From Holophagae bacterium (GTDB lineage: Bacteria > Acidobacteriota > Holophagae > Acanthopleuribacterales > Acanthopleuribacteraceae), in contig JAJCXM010000022.1 of NCBI GenBank assembly GCA_029263455.1, positions 434,001-498,000 on the forward strand: 64,000 bases of DNA, given 5' to 3'. The notes beneath the pieces were generated by a model that saw only the letters and a program-made list of their open reading frames with translations, had not been told where the DNA came from and did not search any database. A program made the position numbers and the translations under genes. Below are positions 1 through 9,005 of the stretch, piece after piece; the first letter of the stretch is position 1; the number at the start of each line of letters is the position of its first letter.

Positions 1-2
1 GG

Positions 3-3000
3 CAATCCGACTCGATCAATACCACTACGACGGCCTCATTTTCCTTTCCAATTCTACTCGGTTGCTTTTTCCTGTCCGGATTTGCGGGTTTGATTTACGA
101 AACCGCTTGGACACAACAATTCACTTTAGTTTTTGGAACCTCTGAGCTAGCTGTCGCTACGGTTTTAGGTGCCTATATGGCAGGCTTGGCATTAGGTGCA
201 GCCATTGCTGCACGGTATTCGAATTCTATTCGTCGTCCGCTTTGGCTATATGCGGTTTTGGAATTGGGGATCTGTGTGACCGCCTTGATGGTACCTTGGG
301 CGATTCGGGTCGCGGGCAAACTACAAGTGAATCTATTCAGCGGCCCTAATCTACCTAATGACGAGACAGGACTTTCTCTTCTATTGTTCGACCTCATCTC
401 CTCGTTCGGTATCTTGTTGGTGCCTACATGTCTCATGGGCGCAACGCTTCCTTTTCTTGTGCGTTATGCCGTAAGGCGAGAGCGAGATGTGGCGCCACGG
501 GTAGGCATGTTATATACGCTCAATACGCTTGGCGCTGCCGTTGGGACACTGGCCGCAGCTTTTGTTTTTTTGCCTAGGTTTGGCCAAAACACAACTGTTT
601 GGGTCGCGGTGTTCACCAATCTTGCCGTCTTCTTGGGTGCGTTCCTTTTAGCGCGAAATGAAAGGAACCAAGAACTCGATATCTTGACCGAGAACAACGA
701 GCATCAGGCCTATACCTGGGTCTTACCTGTCATGCTTGTATCGGGGGCGATCTCGTTCACTTATGAAATACTGTGGTCCCGTCTCTTGACACACCTATTA
801 GGTGGAAGCATTTATGCTTTCGGAACCATGTTAGCGACGTTTTTAGCTAGTATCGCATTAGGTGCGGCTTTTGCCGGAAGAATGGCGACGACACGGGCAA
901 GGACAATTCTGATTTTTGCCTTGGCTCAAATTTGTGCAGCCTTTCTCTCCTTGGGGGGTTTTGCCGTTGCCAACCGGTTGCCTCAGTTGCTGCCTACTTT
1001 AGCGAATCAGGACAGTCTTTTTTGGATGGGAACCCTACTTTCTTCGCTCACGATCTTACCGGGCGCACTCTGTTTTGGGGCGACTTTCCCGTGTGCCGTA
1101 AAATTGTTGGCAGGTGGCGCGGCCAATGCTGGTCGAGCCAGTGGTCGCGTGTTTTCCTGGAATACCATGGGCGCTATTTTCGGTTCGTTGTTTGCTGGTT
1201 TTTATCTGATCCCAACCTGGGGCTTTGCTGGCACCGTAAAGCTGGCAGTGATTTGTAGCCTCGGCCTGGCGATGGTGATCACACTCTTGTGGAGATTTTC
1301 CTTCACAAAATCGACGTCGAGTACGGATGAGGGTTTTCCTTGGAACGTGTCATTCATCTCGCTTCTTGTCTTGATTTTCACTGGATCGGTGGTTTGGTAC
1401 CTGCGGCCACCACAAACACCGTGGCGGATCTTACAAACGTCCTCACTAAGGGGAAACACAAGCGACGCAAAAGTTGTTTTTCTTGGGGTGGGCCGAAGCT
1501 CAACCGTCATGTTGACCGAATACGGCAGTGATTGGAGATTGACGACAAACGGTCTTCCAGAGTCGGTAATCCAGGCACCGGGCACAAGGCCAAGTCGGTT
1601 CTCGGTAGCGCGCTGGCTCTCGCTCCTGCCTTTAGCCGCTCGGCCTGACACACACTCGATGATGGTCATCGGTTTGGGTGGCGGTGTAACCGTTGAACAA
1701 ATACCAAATACCGTCAAACGAATCCAAGTCGTCGAATTGGAACCAGAAGTGCTACGGGCCAATCGACACCTGAGTGCACATCGTCGGACTGATGCTCTGC
1801 AGGATCCACGTATTAGCATTCACATAAACGATGCAAGGAATGCCTTGCAGTTATCGAATGAAAAATTTGATGCGATCGTTTCGCAGCCATCACATCCCTG
1901 GACGGGTGCCTCGTCCAACCTTTTCACCACTGAGTTTTTCGAACTAGTTAGGGCACGCTTAAACGACAGCGGCGTTTTTGTGCAGTGGATTGGGCTTCAA
2001 TTCGTCGATGCCGATTTATTACGCTCGCTAGTCGCCACCCTAAGTGAAAGTTTCTCCTACGTTGAGCTATATGCGCCTGACAAGAGGAGGGCGGTTCTCT
2101 TCTTGGCGTCTAACAGACCACTTGGCGATCTCGCAGCGATGAAGCTTTCCTTGTCCAATGCGAAACACAGTTGGGCGGAGGTCGGGATTTATCGCGTCGA
2201 AGATATTCTCGCGTCGAGGGAACTGGATTCGCAAGGAAGTCTCATGTTTGCAGCCGGAGCGCCAGTCATTAGCGATGGACGTAACCTCTTAAAGATTCGT
2301 TCACCACGAGTACTAAGTCAGCCCATTAATTTGGCCTTAGTCGACGCCATATTTGGAACTTGGGATCCGCTAAATCAAACAACGGATGGCATGGACCGTG
2401 TCTATATGGCTCGCCGTCTCCTAGAACGGAAGCAAGTAGTGCGAGCCAGGCGTGTGGCAGCTGCAACCCATGACCCGCTGGCTCGCCAAACGATAGAGGG
2501 CATGATAGCCATCGCAGAAAATCACATTAAGAAGGGCGTACAAATTCTTACCGATGTCTTACGCCGCGATCCGGGCCATGCTGAAGCGGTTGCCACCATA
2601 ATTCAACTATTTAGATCAAATAGGCGCGGTCAACCCACTGTGACGTTGAATCCGTTACTTTCTGAACATGCTCGTGCCCTAATTCATGTATGGCAGCTTG
2701 AGCGTGAGAATGAATGGGAGCAACTGCGTTCGATGGATTCAAGTCTTTTAATAGAAGATCCCAGTCATCCGTTATATGACGACTGTTTATCTGTGCGAGT
2801 GAGCTGGCGATTGGAGTTTGATGACCCAGTACTGATTCAGCAAAGCCTTGCTTTAAGTGAAAAGCTCGTTCAGCAGCGCGCTCTGGCACCGAGTTTTATT
2901 TTGCGCGCACGCGCCGCATCTAAGGCTGAGAATTACCCCATTATGTTGGCAATGTTGTTTGAGATGATTCAGTATCTCGAAAGGTATCCTGCCAGCCAGT

Positions 3001-3152
3001 CACCGGTCCTTAAAGAACATCTTGCGCATGAGGTGCGGCAACTCATTGACACCATGCCCGCTGGTCATCCCCTTGTTGAACACTACCGTTTGAAGATGTT
3101 GGTACAACTGGCAGAGGTAGGCAGTAAGGTACAGCGGCAAGATGAATCTTAG
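3..3152 (+). CDS. spermine/spermidine synthase-like membrane protein with long C-terminal tail (5' partial)
   Basis: The reading frame is open to the window edge, so the true start lies upstream; the first in-frame TTG (90) falls inside a conserved segment (SGFAGLIYETAW). Two related membrane halves are visible, the second starting near SGAISFTYEILWSR, each with several hydrophobic helices. A Rossmann-type spermidine-synthase-like domain follows (glycine loop MVIGLGGG near residue 553 of the visible part, acidic VVELEPEV after it). Where true polyamine synthases have a catalytic Asp-rich loop, this protein has SQPSHPW, as in the large family of membrane-bound relatives that are probably not polyamine enzymes. 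The last 300 or so residues are helical and look TPR-like. It overlaps or abuts the next gene. The family is secure; the reaction is unknown. Confidence 0.8.
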   Translation, partial: QSDSINTTTTASFSFPILLGCFFLSGFAGLIYETAWTQQFTLVFGTSELAVATVLGAYMAGLALGAAIAARYSNSIRRPLWLYAVLELGICVTALMVPWAIRVAGKLQVNLFSGPNLPNDETGLSLLLFDLISSFGILLVPTCLMGATLPFLVRYAVRRERDVAPRVGMLYTLNTLGAAVGTLAAAFVFLPRFGQNTTVWVAVFTNLAVFLGAFLLARNERNQELDILTENNEHQAYTWVLPVMLVSGAISFTYEILWSRLLTHLLGGSIYAFGTMLATFLASIALGAAFAGRMATTRARTILIFALAQICAAFLSLGGFAVANRLPQLLPTLANQDSLFWMGTLLSSLTILPGALCFGATFPCAVKLLAGGAANAGRASGRVFSWNTMGAIFGSLFAGFYLIPTWGFAGTVKLAVICSLGLAMVITLLWRFSFTKSTSSTDEGFPWNVSFISLLVLIFTGSVVWYLRPPQTPWRILQTSSLRGNTSDAKVVFLGVGRSSTVMLTEYGSDWRLTTNGLPESVIQAPGTRPSRFSVARWLSLLPLAARPDTHSMMVIGLGGGVTVEQIPNTVKRIQVVELEPEVLRANRHLSAHRRTDALQDPRISIHINDARNALQLSNEKFDAIVSQPSHPWTGASSNLFTTEFFELVRARLNDSGVFVQWIGLQFVDADLLRSLVATLSESFSYVELYAPDKRRAVLFLASNRPLGDLAAMKLSLSNAKHSWAEVGIYRVEDILASRELDSQGSLMFAAGAPVISDGRNLLKIRSPRVLSQPINLALVDAIFGTWDPLNQTTDGMDRVYMARRLLERKQVVRARRVAAATHDPLARQTIEGMIAIAENHIKKGVQILTDVLRRDPGHAEAVATIIQLFRSNRRGQPTVTLNPLLSEHARALIHVWQLERENEWEQLRSMDSSLLIEDPSHPLYDDCLSVRVSWRLEFDDPVLIQQSLALSEKLVQQRALAPSFILRARAASKAENYPIMLAMLFEMIQYLERYPASQSPVLKEHLAHEVRQLIDTMPAGHPLVEHYRLKMLVQLAEVGSKVQRQDES

Positions 3153-3213
3153 TTTCTTCAACGGCCACTACGAGGAGAGTAAGATACGGCGCTTTTGCGC
3201 AGAATGGCGGCCA

Positions 3214-4503
3214 ATGCGACAGATCGCTATCGCATGCTTGTTGATACTCAGCGTTTGTCGACCGCCAAAACAACAAGACCTGAATTTTCAACGTGGTCTC
3301 AACGCGATGGCTCAAGGGCGATATGATTGGGCACGGCACTATTTCATCGAGGACCTACGAGAGAATCCAGAACGGCCGGATTCGTTACGGGCACTCGGCT
3401 TGGCTTGGGTTGCTGGATACGAAGGCAGCCTCTCCAACGGGGTTGCGGTCTTTCGTCAATACATGGCTTTGCGTCCTGATGACGACCAAATACAGATTGA
3501 ACTAGCCAAGGCGCTTTTGCGGCTTGGCCAAAAGCAAGAAGCGCGTTTTCTGGCTGTGGCAGCTGATGACTCGCTTCAATCGAATCAACTACTGGCCGAA
3601 ATCGAATTACAGGACAACTCGGCCAGCGCTCTTAAATATATTCTGCGAGCCCTCGAGATCGACCCTGATAGTTATCGTTCCCAGCTACTTGCTGCAAAAA
3701 TCTATCAGGCGTTGGCCCAGTACGAAACAGCGCTCATTCACGCCAATCTGGCCGCATACGCCGACCCATTTCCCAAGGCAACCTTCTACATACTATCGCA
3801 ATTACATCGGGAAATGGGAGAACCAGAAAAGGCAGAGAAATCACTCGCCGTATATGAATTATTGGATGATCTTCCTGAGAACAGCATGCCCAATAGGTTA
3901 ACGCTGTTCGAGGAATTGGCGCTCATGAACAAGCTCAAAGATCTTTTAGCTTCTGATAGTCCCAAGTTTCAGATGACAATGTGTCGACTCCTATGGGAAA
4001 CAGGCCAGCGTGATGAAGCTGAGCATCTGTTAGATCTCATTGAAAGTAAGATCGATCTAATGCCACAACATTGGCTGGTTTTTGCTGACCTAGCTGCGGA
4101 ACTTGGCAAAACCCAATTGGCAATTATCTATTACGAGCGCTTTGCGGCCGAAAACACTGATAATGGGGTTTCTTTGTTGAAACGAGCAGAGTTGGCCACC
4201 AGAATGGGCGACCTAGTTGAAGCTAAGAAACTACTTAAGCGAGGCCTCGAACAATATCCCAATCACGCGCCTTTCCTGTACAGTTTAGGAACTATTTCGT
4301 TAGGCCAAAACCAGTTGGAAGAAGCTGAAATGTATTTGATCGAGGCGCTTGAAGTGGCACCTTGGCAGACAACATATCGAATCACACTTGCTGACATATA
4401 CCTGAGCGATGGACGTCTTGACGCATTTGAGCAGTTACTTAGACAAAGCCCAAGTAAGGATAAGCAGTTAGAAAATTACAAATCGCTGCACCTCGGAAAC
4501 TAG
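3214..4503 (+). CDS. TPR-repeat lipoprotein
   Basis: This protein of about 429 residues is mostly tetratricopeptide repeats (for example GRYDWARHYFIEDLRENPE, then ALEIDPDSYRSQLLAAKIY, and LEEAEMYLIEALEVAP near the end). I chose ATG 3214 because it gives a short leader, MRQIAIACLLILSVC, with a lipobox-like LSVC; Val at -1 is not ideal. An ATG at 3142, overlapping the previous gene by 11 nt, would add 24 polar residues before the leader. Neither start has a strong Shine-Dalgarno sequence. The gene sits one base before the CRTAC1-like gene, so they are probably co-transcribed. TPRs imply protein-protein scaffolding, here probably on the periplasmic face of a membrane. The partner is unknown. Confidence 0.75.
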   Translation: MRQIAIACLLILSVCRPPKQQDLNFQRGLNAMAQGRYDWARHYFIEDLRENPERPDSLRALGLAWVAGYEGSLSNGVAVFRQYMALRPDDDQIQIELAKALLRLGQKQEARFLAVAADDSLQSNQLLAEIELQDNSASALKYILRALEIDPDSYRSQLLAAKIYQALAQYETALIHANLAAYADPFPKATFYILSQLHREMGEPEKAEKSLAVYELLDDLPENSMPNRLTLFEELALMNKLKDLLASDSPKFQMTMCRLLWETGQRDEAEHLLDLIESKIDLMPQHWLVFADLAAELGKTQLAIIYYERFAAENTDNGVSLLKRAELATRMGDLVEAKKLLKRGLEQYPNHAPFLYSLGTISLGQNQLEEAEMYLIEALEVAPWQTTYRITLADIYLSDGRLDAFEQLLRQSPSKDKQLENYKSLHLGN

Positions 4504-4504
4504 C

Positions 4505-6268
4505 ATGGAAAACCTGTCCTCCGTACGTGAGCTGTTGTTTGGCTTCAAAACCAGAAGGTGGATTCTGTCTGCGTTGTCTTTGTTATGCATCCATTTTGGG
4601 TGTCGTTCGGGAGGGATGTCAGAAACAATTGGCGACCCCAATGAAGTCGCATCCCAAGCTGAATGGTTTCATGAGGTTGCCGCTGAGAAGGGTATCAAAT
4701 TCATTCATCGTGATGGCCGATCAGGGCAGAGATTCTACGTTGAAACGGCCGCAAGTGGTGGAGGTTGGATCGATTATGACCATGACGGCGATTTGGATGT
4801 ATACCTTATCAATGGCGCAAAGACACCAGGCTCGATCATAGAGGAAATACCGCGCAACCACCTATTTGAGAATCGCAATGGTCTTTTTGTTGACGTCACG
4901 GAACATGCCGGTGTGGGTGATCGCGGCTATGGGATGGGGATGTGTGTCGGCGATTTTGATGCTGATGGTTTTTTGGATATTTTTGTAAGCAACTTTGGCC
5001 GCGATCGAATGTATCGGAATACGGGGAAGGGACAATTTGAAGAGGTCTCAGAACAAGTCGGGTTAGCTGGGGATCGCTGGGGTACGAGCTGTGCTTTTGG
5101 TGATTTGGATGGGGACGGAGATTTGGATCTTTACGTGGCTAATTACGCTGATTTTCGATTCGAGCATAATCCCCGTTGCGGCGATGAAGCCCAGGGGTTA
5201 TGGAGCTATTGTCGGCCTGCACGGTTCGACGGACAAACAGATTACCTCTATATCAATAACGGTGAGGGCAAATTTGAGGATCAGTCGCTGAAGAGAGGTA
5301 TTTCAATCGATCACGACGATCGCGGGTTTGGCGTGGTCTTAAGCGACATTGATGACGATGGTGACCTCGATATTCTGGTGGCGAACGATGGGTCTGCCAA
5401 TCGTCTGTACATAAACAACGGAAATGGGTTCTTTGATGATCGTGGCTTGGCTAGCGGTTTTGGCTACAATCGAAATGGGCAGGCTGAGTCTGGGATGGGA
5501 CTTTGTTTAGGCGATACTAACGGAGATGGGCTGATGGATCCTGCGGTTTCTAACTATTCATTTGAGACCAATACGCTCTATCTCAATCGCGGCAGTCTCT
5601 TTTTCGAGGATAGTACGTCATGGACGGGTATGGCTGATATGTCCTATCTCCCTGTCGGGTGGGGCATTCAATATTTAGATTACGACTCGGACGGCGACCT
5701 GGACCTCGCGGTTGTCAACGGACACGTTATGGATAATATCGATCAATTCGAAACGGGCATCGGCTATCCGCAAAGTAACCATCTCTTAGAGAATGACGGG
5801 TCTGGTCATTTTGATGATGTTTCTGCGCAAGCAGGTCCTGCTTTTGGGGCTAAGAAAGTGAGCAGGGCCTTGGCTGTGGGTGATTGGAACAACGATGGCC
5901 GACCTGATCTTTTGGTTACAAATACCAACGACCACCCCGATCTCATTGAAAACCTTGTGAAAAGCCAAAACCACTGGCTAGGGCTTGAACTAAAAGGTCC
6001 AGCCATTAATCCCTTTGCCATTGGAGCGCGTGTTACTTTAAGTCGGAATTCCAACCGTCTCGGAATTCGTGAAGTTCGTAGCGGCGGTGGATTTATGGCA
6101 CAGGACGATTTAAGGCCGCTGTTTGGCCTCGGCCGCGAACCTGGGCCTGTAACCATCCAGATTAGATGGCCTGACGGCCGTCTTCAAAACGAAATTATTC
6201 AGAAGGTCGACCGCTACCTTCGTATTCAGTATCGACCCGAGTCAAACTCGAAAAAGGATTCAGAATGA
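4505..6268 (+). CDS. CRTAC1-like FG-GAP/ASPIC-UnbV surface protein
   Basis: The 587-residue product carries seven calcium-loop FG-GAP/VCBS motifs spread over residues 90-470, such as DYDHDGDLDVYLING, DFDADGFLDIFVSN, DLDGDGDLDLYVANY, DIDDDGDLDILVAND and DWNNDGRPDLLVTN. It ends with an ASPIC/UnbV domain (SGGGFMAQDDLRPLFGLG, then IRWPDGR). The N terminus has a hydrophobic leader after basic residues (KTRRW) ending in FGC at about residue 33, so it may be a lipoprotein with a non-standard lipobox. The repeats predict a calcium-binding beta-propeller in the periplasm or on the surface. It follows the TPR gene by one base and overlaps the parvulin gene by 4 nt (ATGA). TPR plus CRTAC1 neighbours are common in Acidobacteriota and Planctomycetota; the role is not known to me. 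Confidence 0.88.
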   Translation: MENLSSVRELLFGFKTRRWILSALSLLCIHFGCRSGGMSETIGDPNEVASQAEWFHEVAAEKGIKFIHRDGRSGQRFYVETAASGGGWIDYDHDGDLDVYLINGAKTPGSIIEEIPRNHLFENRNGLFVDVTEHAGVGDRGYGMGMCVGDFDADGFLDIFVSNFGRDRMYRNTGKGQFEEVSEQVGLAGDRWGTSCAFGDLDGDGDLDLYVANYADFRFEHNPRCGDEAQGLWSYCRPARFDGQTDYLYINNGEGKFEDQSLKRGISIDHDDRGFGVVLSDIDDDGDLDILVANDGSANRLYINNGNGFFDDRGLASGFGYNRNGQAESGMGLCLGDTNGDGLMDPAVSNYSFETNTLYLNRGSLFFEDSTSWTGMADMSYLPVGWGIQYLDYDSDGDLDLAVVNGHVMDNIDQFETGIGYPQSNHLLENDGSGHFDDVSAQAGPAFGAKKVSRALAVGDWNNDGRPDLLVTNTNDHPDLIENLVKSQNHWLGLELKGPAINPFAIGARVTLSRNSNRLGIREVRSGGGFMAQDDLRPLFGLGREPGPVTIQIRWPDGRLQNEIIQKVDRYLRIQYRPESNSKKDSE

Positions 6269-7932
6269 TGCATGGTCTATTACTTTTTGTGGTTGTTTTT
6301 ATGGGGATTTCAACCTTTGAGGTGCCAACACAAGAAACTCCAGATGTCGTTATCGCAACATTCGACGGCGGGACAATTACCAGGAGCGAGTTTGAGAAGT
6401 GGTGTTCGTTGAGCAATTGGGAACCTGACAGCGACCGCGAACTTGTCATCCAGCAGTTAGCAATCAGTAAATCAATGGCAGCGGAAGCGATCCGTAGAGG
6501 CTGGGATGCCGACCCTGTGATTCAAGTCGAGCTTGATTGGAAGACAAATCAATTGGTCCAAGCAACGCTTAAGAAAGATGTTTTCTCCAAGATTGTGGTA
6601 CCGGTACAGAAAATCGAAGCGATGTACCAAAATTCGAGAGACCGACAGAACAAGCCGCGTAAACTTCGACTCTACAATATCTATAAACGAATACCAGATG
6701 AGCTGGACGTGCCCCGTAAAAAAGAAGTACGGCAAGAAATCGATCGTCTTCGCCTGCGATTGCTTGCTGGCGAAGACTTTACCGCAATCGCTGAGGCAGA
6801 ATCGGATTCACAAACGAGATTTCGCAAGGGTCTCATCGGTAACGTTCCAGCGGGTGTCCTAACGCCCGAGGTCGATAAAGTGGCGATGACGATGAAAGCC
6901 GGGGAGATTAGCGAGGTCATCGAAACCAAAGATGGTCTCACGATTCTTTACTGCGAAAAGATAATCCCTGAGGTGAAGCGAACTGAAATCGAATTCAAAG
7001 AAAAGATATCCAAGTACCTTAAAAGACAATTGCAGGAGCGAGCTTGGTTAGACATCGAAAATGAGCTTCTGACAAGAGCGGCAATTCAATATGACTTGCC
7101 CATTTTGCGAATGAATGATGTTGACGGCAGCTCCGTGATTGCTCATTCCCGAGGGAAACGCATGAGTGTGAGTCAATTGAAGGCATTGGCTAGTCTTCCC
7201 AACCCATCGTTGTCGTATTCGGACACTAACCTCGAACGACGTAAGGAAACCGTTTCCCAGTATTTCTTGCTTTGGGAGACATTCGCTGAGGCTGAACGAC
7301 GAGGCCTGCTAACGGCCGAAATTACGTTCCAGCGCGCTATTACGCGGCAAAAAGAGCTTGAGCAAAAGCTGCGCCTTCACCTCATTAAGGAAAAGTTTAA
7401 ACCGCCGTCCGATGAGGAGTTAGTGGCATATTTCGAAGCTAATCACAATAAATTCGTGCAGCAGGAGCAATTTGATCTATCCATGATTCAATGGAGCTTT
7501 TCACCAGAAGAGTTGAAGGACAGTTACCTCCAGGGCGAAAAGGTACGTGCTTCGATCAGCAGTGGCGAATTGGACTTTGAAGCTGCGGCCGAACGCTATT
7601 CAGAACTCGATTCCTCCAAGAGTGGGGGCAGATTGGGGTGGATAGGTCGGTCTCAAATCGGCGCATCCAGCATGATCCTGCTCAAGGCCATCTTGAGGAT
7701 GAAGCCTGGCCAGTTAAGTGGCCTAATTCAACATGAGCAAAAGCTCTGGATTCTGAAACTTCATGGTCATCACGATAAGCGCCCGATGACCTACTTAGAA
7801 GCTAAGAGCCAGCTGGAGGACATAGTAGGCACCGATAAGGCCCAGGTGTTGGAAGTTAAGATCATCAATGAATGGCTCGATAAAATTGATATTCAAATGG
7901 CAGCCTTGCCGGTCGTTGAGAGTCCCGAATAG
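6265..7932 (+). CDS. periplasmic double-parvulin peptidyl-prolyl isomerase (SurA/PpiC-like)
   Basis: The 555-residue protein begins with a signal-like hydrophobic stretch (GLLLFVVVFMGIS) and a SurA/PpiD-type N-terminal chaperone region (VVIATFDGGTITRSEFEKW). It then has two parvulin-like domains. The first, about residues 130-225, contains LLAGEDFTAIAEAESDS and LIGNVPAG. The second, about 395-510, contains DFEAAAERYSELDSSKSGG, LGWIGRS and MKPGQLSG, the classical parvulin hallmarks. The first domain keeps less of the consensus, so it may bind rather than catalyse. The start overlaps the previous stop in an ATGA arrangement, implying translational coupling. Expected role: folding of exported envelope proteins, perhaps those encoded just upstream. 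Confidence 0.85.
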   Translation: MMHGLLLFVVVFMGISTFEVPTQETPDVVIATFDGGTITRSEFEKWCSLSNWEPDSDRELVIQQLAISKSMAAEAIRRGWDADPVIQVELDWKTNQLVQATLKKDVFSKIVVPVQKIEAMYQNSRDRQNKPRKLRLYNIYKRIPDELDVPRKKEVRQEIDRLRLRLLAGEDFTAIAEAESDSQTRFRKGLIGNVPAGVLTPEVDKVAMTMKAGEISEVIETKDGLTILYCEKIIPEVKRTEIEFKEKISKYLKRQLQERAWLDIENELLTRAAIQYDLPILRMNDVDGSSVIAHSRGKRMSVSQLKALASLPNPSLSYSDTNLERRKETVSQYFLLWETFAEAERRGLLTAEITFQRAITRQKELEQKLRLHLIKEKFKPPSDEELVAYFEANHNKFVQQEQFDLSMIQWSFSPEELKDSYLQGEKVRASISSGELDFEAAAERYSELDSSKSGGRLGWIGRSQIGASSMILLKAILRMKPGQLSGLIQHEQKLWILKLHGHHDKRPMTYLEAKSQLEDIVGTDKAQVLEVKIINEWLDKIDIQMAALPVVESPE

Positions 7933-7991
7933 AAAGAATCGGAATATCCCCGAACAGTCTAAGAACAGGATCGTAGAGTCAAAATAAGTCA

Positions 7992-9005
7992 TTACGTCAT
8001 GCTGCTGGGATCTGTAACCTCACCATGGATCGCTTTAGCTGAGTACGCGCAATGACTGAACGATAGGTGCCATCCATATTTGCTTCTCGAAAGTGAGTAG
8101 GGTTGACGTTCGATGGTCTGAGTGACTCGCGCTTCTATCGCAATAGGGTCGATCCAACCTGCCACCCCGCCCGTCAGTGAACCTGCGATTTGATCCAAAT
8201 AGATGCACGGCCAACTAGGGTTCAGGTTGTGTGTGGGATTTTTCATGACATTTATGGTGTTCCAAATGGGCCGCGGATCGTCGTCATGAAAATCGGTATC
8301 CCACGGCTTCACCCAAACGCGAGCTGACAAAAGCCTTTTGGCATCTTGCGCAAACCACTGGATGTGGCGGGCACGTATAGATAAAACATAACATCGCAGT
8401 GGCAGTTGATGAAGCGTGCGTAGGAACATATGATCAAAACAGTGCCACTTTTGACCGCTCCATGGCGGCAGATGCTCCTGTCTAAACAGTTCGGATTGCA
8501 AGGCGATTTCTCCTGCTTCTGATGTAAACGAGCGCCAACGGTGCTTTGTCAACCAACGTTGCAGCCGCATGCGTGGATGTAACGCGTAGGGCAACAGAGG
8601 GCGCCATTCGCGCTTACATTGGCTCGCAGCCTGACTGGCCCAAATAAGCGGAAAACCCATGTCCAAGGAAATCGGGAACCGGTTGTTTGTAGAACCCAAT
8701 GCACATAAGTGTGCGAGCGGAGCGGGGCGATATGTGTATGGACAAATCCAAACGAGTCTTCGATCCGATTGCATCAAGCGGACTCTTTTCAAGCGGGTCA
8801 ACGATGTGCTGGCCAGAATCTGGTTGCTACGTGGCGGCGATTCAGGCAACTGCGAAAGAAGCAATTTCTCTATTGCCTGGCCACCTTTACTGGGTAAACG
8901 TGTCAAGCGATGTTCTTGCCAAAATTGAGTTTCTAATGGTTTCGGGTCTACCATTAGCCATGCGAATCGGTAGGCATTGAGACGTTGCGTCAAGGGGTCG
9001 ACCAT
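7992..9005 (-). CDS. unrecognised tryptophan-rich protein downstream of the methylase
   Basis: The 337-residue product matches no family I know. It is basic and rich in aromatics, with about 16 tryptophans (near 5%), and has no signal peptide, membrane segment or obvious repeat. I looked for nuclease signatures (PD-(D/E)xK, HNH, HKD, GIY-YIG) and found none that are convincing; an acidic cluster, DTDFHDDDPRP, lies past the middle. Its ATG lies within the end of the upstream methylase gene (16-nt overlap), so the two are translationally coupled and probably work together. It could be an accessory or effector subunit of a restriction or defence system, but that rests only on gene order. Confidence 0.6.
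   Translation of the reverse strand: MVDPLTQRLNAYRFAWLMVDPKPLETQFWQEHRLTRLPSKGGQAIEKLLLSQLPESPPRSNQILASTSLTRLKRVRLMQSDRRLVWICPYTYRPAPLAHLCALGSTNNRFPISLDMGFPLIWASQAASQCKREWRPLLPYALHPRMRLQRWLTKHRWRSFTSEAGEIALQSELFRQEHLPPWSGQKWHCFDHMFLRTLHQLPLRCYVLSIRARHIQWFAQDAKRLLSARVWVKPWDTDFHDDDPRPIWNTINVMKNPTHNLNPSWPCIYLDQIAGSLTGGVAGWIDPIAIEARVTQTIERQPYSLSRSKYGWHLSFSHCAYSAKAIHGEVTDPSSMT

Noticed and set aside
1202-1819. Minus-strand 205-codon frame
   Set aside because: It lies wholly inside the spermine-synthase-like gene, has low-complexity translation and no motif, so it is an overlap artefact.
3-3152. True spermidine synthase
   Set aside because: The catalytic Asp-rich loop is replaced by SQPSHPW and the protein has a large membrane portion and a long tail, so polyamine synthesis is unlikely.
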